Below are positions 46,037-58,600 of a DNA stretch of 64,000 nt, piece by piece. Under the pieces are notes generated by a model. The model did not search any database. It saw only the letters and a list, made by a program, of their open reading frames with translations, and was not told the origin of the DNA. The position numbers were made by a program, and so were the translations under genes. Numbering within the stretch: position 1 is the first letter of the stretch; each line of letters starts with the position of its first letter. The stretch comes from Adineta steineri (taxonomy: Eukaryota > Rotifera > Eurotatoria > Adinetida > Adinetidae): the NCBI GenBank assembly GCA_905250115.1, contig CAJNOI010000009.1, positions 1-64,000 of the forward strand. Direction: 5' to 3'.

Positions 46037-46921
46037 ATGATTAGAACAAAGCCATTACTTACATTATTATTATGTTTGTTCTTTTTTATTATTATATTAA
46101 AGTATCGAACATTAAAAAATACAATATTACCATCAACAATTCATATTTTACCTTCATCACCATCGACATGTTTGGAATCTTACGATTCTCATAAACTTCA
46201 TAAATCTATTTTTTATATGTCAATGGTACACTTTAGAATTCCAGTAAAATTAAGTCAATTCGTTGAAAATAAAACTGGCTTTGAAATTGGTGCTCCCTCG
46301 GTTACAACTTGGGGTAATTTAGGTGTATATGCTGCTGCAAGAGTAGTAGATACTACAAATTTTGCTTCTCAAACTTTTTGGGAATCTGGACTAAAAGATG
46401 GTGGATCTTTTATATGGAAAAATCAAACTAAAGGAAAACAATATATACGAGACGCTGTAGATTTACAGGGTATACCGAATGAATATTATGATTTTGTATG
46501 TGCTACAGATGTTTTAGAACATATTGCTAATCCATTCAAAGCACTTTTAGAATGGTTAAGAATTATGAAATCTGGTGGTTTATTACTTATTATTGTACCA
46601 TTTAAGAATGTTACATTTGATCGTAAACGTGATGTTGTTCGTATAGAACATTTAATTAATGATTATCATAATAAGACTAGTGAAGCTGATCTTTCTCATT
46701 TAAATGAAATACTTCTTTTACATGATGTAAAAAGAGATCAAGGAATAGTAAATTTTGAAAATTTTAAAACACGATCAAAAAATAATTATAAAAATCGTGG
46801 TTTACATCAACATGTTTATGATCAAGAACTTCTCTATTATATATATTTATGTTTAAATCTCAATATTAAAATTCAATATACATGGGATTATCATAATTTA
46901 ATAATTGGTCAAAAACAATAA
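46037..46921 (+). CDS. Membrane-anchored SAM-dependent methyltransferase
   Basis: Single exon, 294 residues. An N-terminal signal anchor (LLTLLLCLFFFIIIL, about residues 8-22) puts the rest in the secretory lumen or outside. The methyltransferase core shows motif I as TGFEIGAPS, an acidic strand end AARVVDTTNF, motif IV CATDVLEHIANPFKAL, and GGLLLIIVPFK. VLEHI and EIGxPS are typical of class I enzymes of the Methyltransf_11 type found in bacteria. Single-exon form and domain style suggest possible bacterial ancestry, not proven. Substrate unknown. Confidence 0.78.
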   Translation: MIRTKPLLTLLLCLFFFIIILKYRTLKNTILPSTIHILPSSPSTCLESYDSHKLHKSIFYMSMVHFRIPVKLSQFVENKTGFEIGAPSVTTWGNLGVYAAARVVDTTNFASQTFWESGLKDGGSFIWKNQTKGKQYIRDAVDLQGIPNEYYDFVCATDVLEHIANPFKALLEWLRIMKSGGLLLIIVPFKNVTFDRKRDVVRIEHLINDYHNKTSEADLSHLNEILLLHDVKRDQGIVNFENFKTRSKNNYKNRGLHQHVYDQELLYYIYLCLNLNIKIQYTWDYHNLIIGQKQ

Positions 46922-49006
46922 ACTGAAACATTTTTTCATTGCAATTCTTATATAGCTCAATATATTTTCCTTTTTATATTCTAGTTAAATTCAGTCACTT
47001 GACTATAGTAATATATATTCTATAATCGTTTTTAACATAAAATATAGATCATGTATTGAATATTATATTTTAGATACTAATTGAAATATAATCTAGAGAA
47101 TAACGATCAAAGTCAATTGAAAATTATTTCATTAGGAGAGTAGTTACTCAACTCGTTAATTTGACTAAATATAGAACTAGAGAAATATGAATGTTTTTCA
47201 AGTCGTACACGTATGAATGAAGAATATAATTTATTTAAAGTTCGATCATATCTAATTCATGATGTCATTTTCTATAATAATCATAATTGTCAAAATATCA
47301 TATTCATTATGAATTAAGATATACTTTTGCAGTAATTTGATCTATATCCTTGTTCATTCATCCAGGACATTTTTGAACTCTAGCATTACAGTCATCGAAA
47401 ATCAGTAGTCGTTAAATGAAATTAATCTCATAGAAATAGGATAATTTATTCTAATTTGCAATAATAAAACTCAACTTTTCAAATATAAGAAAGTGCATTA
47501 TTATAATGATGTCAGAAGTCATGAACGCTTTTATCGTTTTATTCTAAAGTACTTCGGAATAATTAGTTCAAGTTAAAAGTCTTCTGTATGTACGTAAACA
47601 ATCTGTTCATTGGGAAAACTTCTATTGATTAATTTCGTAACTTTTGTCAACAATCAAATCAATTATTTTTTGTGCTTTATTTAACAAATAAGTAATCTGC
47701 ACTTTTATATAAACAGAAATATGAAAACTAGTATTAGTTTAGTTTAGCCGCCTACATCCTGTATGATTAACAGCTGCAAGTAATTTTTTTGCATTAGAAT
47801 GACGAGTATATTGTCGAGTTTTTCTTATGATCTGTATACTCGATCATAAAATCAAGTATATTCTCTCGAAAGAAAGAAAAAGTAAAGAATTCTTTTTTTT
47901 CTCTAGTATTTATTGACATATACGTCTGCAAGTTTGATTTGTTGTTCATTAATGTTCTCAATGGATATATTGATCAACGTAAAAAGCTATATTTGTCGCA
48001 AAATGCTTTTACTAGTTATAAGATAAAACACAAAGCGAGCAGTAGATGATTTTTTGATAATAAAAAAAGAAGTCTACTGATGAATGGCTTTCGAGTTCAT
48101 ATAAGAGAACAAAGTATAAAATGACCTCACATTCAATCATAAGTATAATTGAATAAATGAAACAACATATTTATTCCTCATGTTGTGATGCTTGTTTATA
48201 TATTCTATAAATATACTTTGAAATTCTGTATATCTCGTCAAGGTTGTTTTCAAGTAAAAATAAACTATCTATTTCATGTCAGAAACAATAATAAACGCTT
48301 TGTTTGATTCTTATAAATTATTTAGAAATTAAAATAATATTATGAATTTGTTATTTCATGAAGATAATATAATTTTATATTTAGATTTTAAGGAAATAAA
48401 TCGGAAGTCTTGTCAATCAAATAATACTAATATATCATTTCGATATAATATGACAAGATGATAACCGATAAAAATCATATGTTGCTTATATATATATATA
48501 TATGTATACATCAGATCTTCTTTCTTATCCGAATAAGCAAATGTTGTTCGATTGAATAAAGTTGCGGTTAGATTCCAACAGGAATGTTTCATATCAAATG
48601 AAGATAGATTAACTGCTGTGAGCATTCAACATTGACACTTAGACAACACATGATAACAAGGTTAAGATCATATCGTTAACTATAGTTACTATCTGATGGA
48701 AGATAATATTGAGCTAGAAAATATTTATTTTTTTTAATTCTAAGTTTTTTATTTTACTAATGTTGGCTTCATTCACCTTCATATTTTTTTTCTTCTTCTC
48801 AGTTTCATGAGAAAAAAAGAAAATGATGGCATCAGTATGTGTGTGTGAGAGAGAGAGATAAGCGAGAACTGATGATGCTAAGAGAAAACTACGAAGAAGA
48901 AACAAAAAAAAAAGAAGAAAGAAAAAATAAGTATGAATATAGAAAAAAATGAATGACACTCATTTGTGTTTCCTCATCATTCACTTGAGCAATCATAGAC
49001 AAATTA
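46922..49006. other. Intergenic, nothing recognised
   Basis: About 2.1 kb, AT-rich. A TA run at 48489-48501 and a GTGTGTGTGAGAGAGAGAGA run near 48840. No coding pattern found. Confidence 0.5.
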
Positions 49007-50385
49007 ATGATGAATGATTCAAACAACAATATAAATTCTATTCCAAATGGTATAAATACATATTTAGCTGATCGTTTACTTTCTATATATTCTCTTATGC
49101 TTATTTTGATTGGTACACCATGTAATCTCATATGTTGTTTAATTTATTTTCAAAAATCAAATCGTTGCAATTCAATTAAAATTGTATTTGGTTATTTAGC
49201 TATACTTGATACAATTGTTTTATATACATTTAATTTAAATTATATTGTTCGTGAATTTAATATTGATTATCAATTGGTTCGTTATAAAGATATAAATAGT
49301 ACAAAACAAAGTTCAGATTATTCTCAAAATGAAAATTTAAATATAAATATAATTATTAATAAAAAAAATCTTGAAGAATATTCATTATTTATGTGTCGTT
49401 TTCTGTCTTATCTAGGTAAGAAATATATATATCATAAAATCTCTCAAGTGTAATAAATATCATTTTTAATCAACTTTATAGAAACCCTTTGATTTATTTC
49501 CTTTTTTTCTCTTTAGCATTTTCAATTTTACAAACCTCATCTTGGGTATTAGCATTCGGTTCATTGAATCGTTATTTGTTAATATCAAAATTAACTTTAT
49601 TTGAATTTATTTGTAAACGATCTTATACGATTGTCATATGTTTATTAATTACAAGTTTATTTTTTCTTACTAATATACATATTCTATGGTTAAATGGTTA
49701 TCATTCAATAAAAAGTGATGTTATATGTTATCAAAATATGAATTATCCAAATTATATGCTATGGTATCAACGTGTTCATTTATGTCTTTACTCGGCATTA
49801 CCGAGTATTGTTTTATTAATTTTAAATACTCTATTAATGCGTATTATATTTGCTAGTAAAAAAAGATTAAATAGTCATCAACGTGTTGTTTTACTTCCTG
49901 AAATTGAAACTATAGAAAGCCGACAAGAAACTTTAATATTAAAAACTATACGAACACCGACAATGACGTCATCATCATCCTCCACAAGAAAACTAAATAA
50001 ACAAAGTCCTGGAAGATCACTCAATCGACATAGTAGAAAATTAACTCTATCATTAATATTTATAACATTATCTTATTTTATATTAACATTTCCATCAACA
50101 GTTATTTTTTCTTTCTTTCGTTCATATATTGAACCATTAAGATTACGACGTACAATATCACTTTTATTTACAAATTTATCAACAACAACACACGCAATTC
50201 GATTTTTTATTTATTTCTCTTGTTCAACTGATTTTCGAAATGATTTTTATAAATTAATACCATTTAAAGAATCATTTCGTATTCGATATACTAAAACAAC
50301 ACCACAAAAACAACAAGATATACATCGTAATGACAAACAAAGTGAATCGTTGGCATTACGAGATAGAACTAGAACAATTCGATGA
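49007..50385 (+). CDS. Rhodopsin-type G-protein-coupled receptor (second type)
   Basis: Two exons, 49007-49415 and 49517-50385, join to 425 residues. TM1 runs around SIYSLMLILIGTPCNLICC and TM2 around GYLAILDTIVLYTFN; a long first extracellular loop is rich in Asn (glycosylation-like sites). CRFLSYL leads into TM3, which ends FGSLNRYLLIS (NRY in place of DRY). The second extracellular loop has a Cys (DVICYQN). The third intracellular loop is long, Ser/Arg-rich (SSSSSTRKLNKQSPGR). TM6-TM7 carry FILTFPSTVIFSFF and AIRFFIYFSCSTDFR, where NPxxY is replaced by IRFFIYF. It is not a close paralog of the receptors at 4443 and 62134. Ligand unknown, probably peptide. Confidence 0.82.
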
Positions 50386-51160
50386 AGAGAAAGATAAAAA
50401 CAGTGTCTTGAAATACTAAGAATTATTTTCATTTTTATTATTATTATTATTGTTGTTTGATGATTTCTATATTGAATACATGTATTATCATAAATACTCA
50501 AACTCTTCTTTTTTATCCTACAAAACACGAGCTGATAACAATAGTTTGAGTACACTAGTGATCTGAATAAGTTTTTGGGTTCATGTGTATTATTACGCAC
50601 CCTATCTTCATACGTCAGTATAAGAAATGACCTTAATAACGCAATACTATGCGCATGTCTATGAAAAATATTCATCGATCAGCAATGCTCGAAAAAAAGC
50701 ACTAAGGCACGTTTTTTTATAATTCTATATGTCGATTCTTTAGAAATTATAATCGAATCACATGAGTATAGATATATGCTTGAATAATTATTCTTGGCAA
50801 TATAACTAACATCCTAGTCAAGAAATTCCTTTTGTTCCTATATACATATTGATCTAGATGAATGTATTGCAAGTATTCATTGAAGTAAAACAAAAATAGG
50901 ATATGTATATTAATCTATTTTCGAGAGAATATTCAATATAATAAATAAATGTTGTGCCTCAGGATATCAAAATCAACATGTATATTATTTTCAGAGAGAT
51001 TCCCATTGATATAGAACATCATCATGGGCAACAACAAATAATGCTCTCGATTAGATTCGAACCATGATCTATATTTATTTATATACATTTTACGAATTCA
51101 TCCAAAACATTTCACATTTATATACAGAGAAATATTTTTAATACATATAACAAATGTTTT
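50386..51160. other. Intergenic, nothing recognised
   Basis: About 780 bases between convergent genes. A TTCGAACC-like stretch near 51056 was checked as a tRNA B-box and rejected for lack of stems. Confidence 0.5.
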
Positions 51161-52501
51161 TTAAACTTCATTTTTACACATTGTTTGTTGAATACGTTTA
51201 CGTAATTCATTAACTTTTGCTTCTTGAGCACGAATATGTTCATCAGTAATATTAACATACTAGAAATAAAAAAAAATAAAGATTAGATATTTATTTTTTT
51301 TTCTTTCTTAAAACTAACATCAATTAATGGTTGATCACGTTGAATATAAATTGTTGGATTCTTTTGAAATTGTTTATTTTGACCAAATAATGCACGTGAA
51401 TTGCAATAGAGATGAAGAGATGTTGCAAGACTTATAACAACCGTTTCTGGCGACATATTAAGACCGACACCTGGAAAAGGAAAGAAAAGATATATATTAT
51501 TGTTTTCAAACTAAATGCAATTAAAAGTAATCTTATTACGAATCATATGATATTTGTGGTTCAGTGGCTGATCTAGGATTTTGGAAGGGAAGGGATTATA
51601 TGTGAGTAGGGGTGGGGTGCGATTTCGGCTGAAAACTATTTTTTGGGCCCAATCGAAGTAGTGTGAACCTATTTTTGCTGAAAAAATCAAAAAAATTCTC
51701 AAGGGGTGGGGGCGATCGCCCTACCTAAATCCGCCACTGTTGTGGGAATGCATAAGTTCTTATACACATCAGATACTACGAACATTATTTTTCTTAATCT
51801 ACGAGCAAATTTGTATCGGATATATAAATCATGGGAAGATGAGAAATCATGCATTTGTACTTTCATTAATATAGAATTATATGTCATGCACTATATTTAG
51901 TAGCTTTCAGATTATAATAAGTTGTTTTTGTTTCTATGATTTCATTGAAATGTTTTAGTTGATTATTAATTGAAAAATAATATCTTACTTTTAATTGGTT
52001 CTGGTAATTTGACATGTTCAAATGGCTTTTCATCAATATCAATGGGCCGAATATTTTGAAATCGTTTTTCCCAAAAAAGTTGTCTTGGTTTAGTTTTTTC
52101 ACTTGGTTTTCCTCCATTATTCGACATTGTTTGATGATTTGGATTAATAACTTGAGCTTTAACTTCATCACGTTCAATTGGATAGTGTGTAACAGGTTGT
52201 TTAAATATTGGTAATGTTTGTCGTAAAGGACATCTTAAAGATGTATCAACTTTTGAACCTAAGATAAAACAAAAATTAAATTAAATATTTTCAGAAAAAA
52301 AATATACTAACTCCGAACAGTTGAAATCCCATCGACTGTTGGTTTAACACCATTTGTATGACCAATTTTTAATTTTTTTGTCGCATTTTCCTGTTGTAAT
52401 GTACGAGTTAATTTAGGTGGATGAATATTTAATGAACGATTAGCATTCGATGATAATAATAATGATGATGAATTCGTAAGTCGACCTGTTGATTCATGCA
52501 T
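51161..52501 (-). CDS. MBD2/3-type NuRD subunit lacking the methyl-CpG-binding domain
   Basis: Nuclear scaffold subunit of the NuRD chromatin complex by similarity. Four minus-strand exons, 52312-52501, 51989-52258, 51319-51470 and 51161-51259, join to 236 residues. The central and C-terminal parts match MBD2/MBD3: LRCPLRQTLPIFKQPVTHYP, KPRQLFWEKRFQNI, GLNMSPETVVISLATSLH, KNPTIYIQRDQPL, and a C-terminal coiled coil TDEHIRAQEAKVNELRKR, which in relatives binds GATAD2/p66. In MBD2/3 of other animals the DNA-binding MBD lies at the N-terminus; here the first 63 residues are Ser/Asn/Lys-rich and show no MBD. Only 154 bases separate the start from the upstream gene's stop, leaving little room for a hidden exon. 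Intron 2 holds a hAT-like element. Confidence 0.86.
51562..51739. mobile_element. hAT-like MITE, 178 bases, in MBD2/3 intron
   Basis: The left end CAGTGGCTGATCTAGG and the reverse complement of the right end CAGTGGCGGATTTAGG form terminal inverted repeats. They are flanked by TTGTGGTT (51554-51561) and TTGTGGGA (51740-51747), an 8-base target duplication with two differences. Much richer in GC than the intron around it. Related to the element at 55602-55774 in opposite orientation. Confidence 0.82.
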
Positions 52502-52655
52502 TGCTTTTCTTTTTATCTAAAATTTTATTTATTTATTTACAAATTATTGTCAATATTACGAATAATAAAATATACATATTCTTTTTACAATATTCAATAA
52601 AACTAAAAACAAAAAAAGAAAAAAAAGCGAAAAAAGAATATTTGTTTTTTTCGGA

Positions 52656-55600
52656 CTAGACAATATGAGATGATATAGATTCAATTAATTCATCTAGTAT
52701 TGATAAGACAACTTGATGATTATTATTATCTGATATAGCTTCAGTATGATTATCATTTGATGATACAGATCTTGTTCGACACTTTTTATTGACTATATTT
52801 GATGATGAAAGATTTCGATTTCGTAAACGTTTACTACCACGATTAATATCTTCTTTGATTGTTGTTTGTTGAACAAAATGATTAGGTGAAAATTTCGCTT
52901 CAGTTGGAATTAAATCTGGATGATGAAAACGACAATAAATTTTTTCGATAAGACCATCAATATGAGAGGATTTTTCTTCTAATTGTTTCATTGTTAATTT
53001 AGTTGGATGAGTTGTAGAACGTCGACGAGAAGTTTGTTGTTGATTATAATATTCTTTTTGATGAGGCTAAAAAACAAATGTATGATTACTCAATGATATT
53101 ATAAGACTTGGGGGAGGGACGGGGCAAAATATTCAACAGAGACTTAGGTTAGAGGGTAGGGGCCTGCGGGACTATCCTGATCCCTGTTTTGTTCCCAGAC
53201 CCAATCCCAATCCTATCGGAACGGATATCTCTGTTAAAAATGGGATACAGACTACAGAATCCCGAGAAAATACATTAATGGGTTTTAAGTCTGGATGAAT
53301 TGTATTCACAGAAAATGGTAACGGTATCAAAAACCCTGGAATTTTTTTTGCTGGAATCGGGACTTAGACGGGTTTCTGTCGAGCGAGAGACGATCGGGAT
53401 CGGGATGAAAAAACCCACACCCACTCTCGGACTCTATCTGAGGAGATCAATTCCTCACGGTTCGCTCAGTATAAACATAATGATTAGATTCAGGTATGAA
53501 ATAAAACTTGTATTATACCTGATAATCTCTTTTGATTGAAAGTTTTTCAATATAATTATCAAAACAATAAGATTTTGTATTAATTCCAATATGTTTTGTT
53601 TTTGGTAAACGTGTAAATGTTCTTGCTAATTTATCTACACGATATTCACATATAAATAAATCCGTTGATAATATTCGGCTACTATATTCACATATTGGTT
53701 TTCCTTTACAGAATGTGCTCGTATCTAATACATAACATGGACGAATAATTGTTTTGATTTCAATTGAATCATTTGTTGATGGAAAACGAAAGACTTCATT
53801 TGAATAAAATTTTCGAGTAACCTCATGAAATGTTTCATATGGACGTAAATAATAAAATCCAGATGCTTTGCCGATATTATTTTCATCCATCCAAAGTCGT
53901 TCAATAAAAAATATATCATATTGTGATGATGATGATGTTGGATTTTCTTCTTGTTTTGATACAAAATAACATTCATTTATACGAATTATAAAACCATCTG
54001 ACCGTGTTATAGCTAAATAAGAAGATTGACTATTTTCCAAAATACAAACATTTGTTTTTAAACAATCTGAAGGATTTTGTTCGCATAAAGGATGACATTC
54101 AAAACAAAAATAAGGCCGAGATGTATCAGTTATTGTTACACATGAAATATGTTGCCATAGCTAAAATAAACAAAAATATTTTTATCATCAGTATTCAAAA
54201 GGAAGAATTTATACTATTAAGGTTTTTCGCAGTTTTCTAGGTAAGAAAACAATTATTTTTTTTGTATGGGTTTGTCCTGAGAAAGACGATATTTATTTCC
54301 TTATAATAAATACACTCTGTTTCATCTTTCTATAAGTACTTCGGTACTTCTATATCACAAAAGTAATAGAAAAACTCATTTAAATGACTAAGGAGTTAAT
54401 GTTCTTACATGACAAGCATAACATTGTACAAGTGCAGTTTCATCATAAAAAGAACCACATCGACAATGTATGATGAACTTATTGATTAAAGTATTTTTTG
54501 GTGTTTGATGTGTATTTGTTGGAATTGTTATTGATAAAGAATTATCTATAGTAAAAATAGCATCATAAAGAATTTCTCTACATTGCCCATTGAGAACTTC
54601 TTTCTCGTGTAAACGTGTTATAAAATCTTTTAAAATATTTAAATTTCTTTCATTTTTATTTTCTTCATTCATATTATTAAATAAATCAATTGTTGATTGA
54701 TATTCAATTTTTAAAATATCAAGAAAATAGATTTGTAAATCTTTTACAGCACGTCCAACATCAGAATCTTCACCACAATAAGTCTAGAAAAACAAAAAAA
54801 GTTTCATTATTTGAAATAAAATAGAAATTAACATACAATAGCATTTGTAAATAACAATAATAAATCTTGTTCAAATGAATTATATGAAAAATAATCTCCA
54901 TTATCTAATTTATTACGTATTATTGTTAAATCAATTGGTTTTGATATAATTTCATAATACATTGGAAATAAACGTTTTAATGGACATTTTTTTAAAGCAT
55001 TTGTTGGATAAATATCACTATTTGGACATTTATAATTTAATAATAAATCAAATATTTCATTTAAAATTAATGTTAATTGTGCTAATTGAGCATAATAACA
55101 TGTTTTATCAATTAATTCAACAGAACATTGACGAGTTTTACCAAAATGTGATCGACGAATATAATTGTAAAATAAATTTAGTAGATCTAAATATATTTAT
55201 TCATAGAAGTATTACGTTCATCTTCTCAGTTTTGAATTGATTATAAAGAATGTAAAGTCTCGAGTAGGGATGTACCGAGCTCCAGCCTCTCGGGCTCGGG
55301 TATTAGGATGGGCGTGGGAGTGGGTCGATGTTGGTGAGAGTGTGGGTGAAAATGTGAGTGAGAGTAAAAAGGATAGTACCCATACTCACACACCCACCCA
55401 CCCAAACCCTCAAGATCAGTCGCATACCGAACAATCAACTAATGATTGTATATGATATAGATGTCTGAATTCATAGCTTTTATACTAATGCTTTGCAGTA
55501 TTTTACCCAGGTTTCTTTTTTCGGATGGGCGGAATGAAAATTCCGTGTGGGCGCCGCTCATCGGTATTTTGTCTAAGTCTCGTTTCAGAATGGGCGCCGT

Positions 55601-58600
55601 CCAGTGGCGGGCGATGGGAGCAGTCGGCCCCTCTCCTCCCGCCCTCTTCAGAATTTGTTTTTGATTTTTTTACAGCAAAAATGAACGAAAAAATAGTTTC
55701 GCACTACTTCGACTCGACTCAAAAATCGTTTTGAGCCGAAATTGTCCCCCCGCCCTACTCAGGTATCGCCTCTGGCGCCGCCCACCTACTAGATAAAACA
55801 CTGATGCTTTGTATAAAAATATTTACCTTTATGAGATATATTTAAGTTTTCATTTAAATCATCTGTTTTGTTTATTGTATTTGAATGATAATAATTTTGT
55901 GGAAAAAATAATGATGGTAATTGTTCATCTATTTGTTGTTTTTGTTGATTATTATTTTTATCTTTTAAGTCTTTTTGGTCTTTTATTCGTTGAAGATTAC
56001 GTTTTAGAAAAATAGATGTTTGTAAAATAATTTGTTTTTCTTCAGTAGTTAATTCTTCCATTTTTATTAAATCTTTATTAATATGTTTTTTATTAGAAGA
56101 TAAAATATTTGATTGAACAGATGGATCTATATAATTATTATTTATAATTCTTTTAATAGGTACTGGTTGTTTTTGTTTTGATTCACTGGATTTTTTCTTC
56201 TTATTTTGATTAATAGGTTTTGAAGGTGATAGAATTGTATTTCCTTGTTTTTGACTAAACCAATAAATATCATATGGAAGTTGATAGTTAATAATAGATA
56301 ATTTATCATCTTCGGAATGAAATATACCAGTATAGAATGATGGTAATGCACCTAAAGACTGTCGTCGTTGACGTAAAAGACGGTTTTTATTACTGAAAGT
56401 GAAACAAAGAAAAAGTTATCTGTTTCGTTTAAAAAAAACATGTTATTAGCTACAAACCTGTTAGATTTGATATCAATATCACTTGTAGTTTTATAATAAT
56501 TTGAACGAAGGCCATTCTTAATATAAGTTTGTTTTGGTAATTCATCAGGTAATATATCATCATCACTAGAATAGCAATATAAATGTACTTCAAGGTAAAA
56601 ACTTGACAACCTAATACTAACAATTCTCTATATATTTAACATCAAATGATAAATAGTTTATTCGAGTCAAATATTTCATAAGGAGTTATTTAATAAAAGA
56701 AAAGTCTTTACCGAAAGCAATGCAAGTGTATAAAGTAGTTTTAACATTATTGATCTATACAGCACATGACAAAGTGAGGTAATAAGGGCACTAAATCCAC
56801 AATTCAGTCAAACAAGCATAATCTTAAAGAAAACACTTAATGACATGAAGCTTCATACGAGTTCTATCTACGTAATTAACTTTTGTGATAATTATCAACT
56901 GCATGATTTTTCTTTGTTATTGAAATTCCAATAGGAATGATCAAACATAGATCAAAACCGTATTGAATTACTGTATCGAAAATTAACTAAAGCAAAATTT
57001 GAATCAAGACTACCAATCGTACTACATATCCGCTCTCATTCATCTAGGTCATAGAAAATTTCATTCGCCAAATATTTATGAACGATGTAGTATGCAGATT
57101 ATAATACTATGATTTAATTAATACCTGTCCGAATATGAAACATCTTGATAGTCATTGATAAGAATTTCTGGTGATAATGGTTGTATAATTTTCTTCTTTT
57201 TCTTTGTTTCACTTATATTTAAATTCATTGTCATTGATGTTTTACGTTTTCGATTATTCATATTATCATCCACTTCTTTTTCTATTGATGGCGGTGGCGG
57301 TAGTGGTGGTGATTTTAAAATAACAACTGGTGGAATTTCTTCACTTACACGACGTTGTGTAAATGCTAATGGTAATGGTTTATCTTTCTCTTTCTCTTTC
57401 TTATGTTTTCGTTTCCGTCCACGTCTTCGTGATTCTTGTTGAGGAATAGGTAATGGTGAATTAAGTTTAATTGTCATTGTTTCATCAATATCTGTAGGTG
57501 ATTGTGGATTAATAATAATTGGTACATCATGATGTTTTACTAAAATATTTGATTTTGAACCAAAATATTGACCACGTTGAATAGCTGTATGAAAATGTGG
57601 ATAATATGTCCGTATTAAAAGACTTTTCATTTGTTCATAATGAATATTTTGTTGTTCTTCAATTGTTAAATTTTTTCTAAAATCTTTATTTGTTGTTAAA
57701 AATATTTGTTTTGTCGGATTTAATTGTAGAATATGAAAAATATTTTTTGGTTCATGTCGATGTGATGATGAACTACGACGATTAACTGACCAATCGGTTT
57801 TAAATGACATTGATGATGATGAATTATTTCCGTTTAGTGTTTCTTCATTTTTCTTCGAAGAAGTTTTTTGTGAAGCTTTCATATGATCTAATTTAAAGAT
57901 TTTATTTAATATATTATGACGTGTTTTAAATATATGTTGTCTAGTTAACGATGATAATGAAAAAGATTTTTTATCAATATATAAACATGTATTTAAATGC
58001 ATCGATAATGTATCAATATCAGAATAATCAACAAAACGTTGATCACGTAATTCATTTTGAATATGTCCAGGTAAAGATTGAAGATCAGTTGCCAATGGAA
58101 TAATCGAAATATTTAATGATGTATCAGCAGATTGTCGTGTTCGTTGATGTATAATAGAATCATCGGATGTATTAGTAATTGAAGAGAATTCTTTAGATCT
58201 AGTTGATTTACGAATTGTTATCTTTTTATGACGAGTTGATGAACGTTTTGAAGCTGAATAAAAAAAAGTCGATAATTAATACAATAGAGCAAAGATCATT
58301 GAATAGGACAAACGACAAAAATATAATGTATTTAGTGTTTTTGTCTAAGAAATATGATATAAGCTAGATTTCTCTTTTGATGTATGTCTATTCCTACAGC
58401 TTTCGCGAATCATGTATACAGATTAAAACGATCAATTACTGTTTTGACTATCAGATCTTGAAGGTTGTATCAAATTAATATATATTATAACCAGAAAGTC
58501 AGAGTCAAAATATGTATAAAGTATCATATATACTCGTTTAAATAAGATATTCATATAAATCGTATTCTTCTTGCTGTCAGGGACATTCATAAGTAAATAG

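Noticed and set aside
51040-51090. GGTTCGAATC on the minus strand as a tRNA B-box
   Set aside because: No complementary T stem, acceptor stem or A-box at proper spacing.
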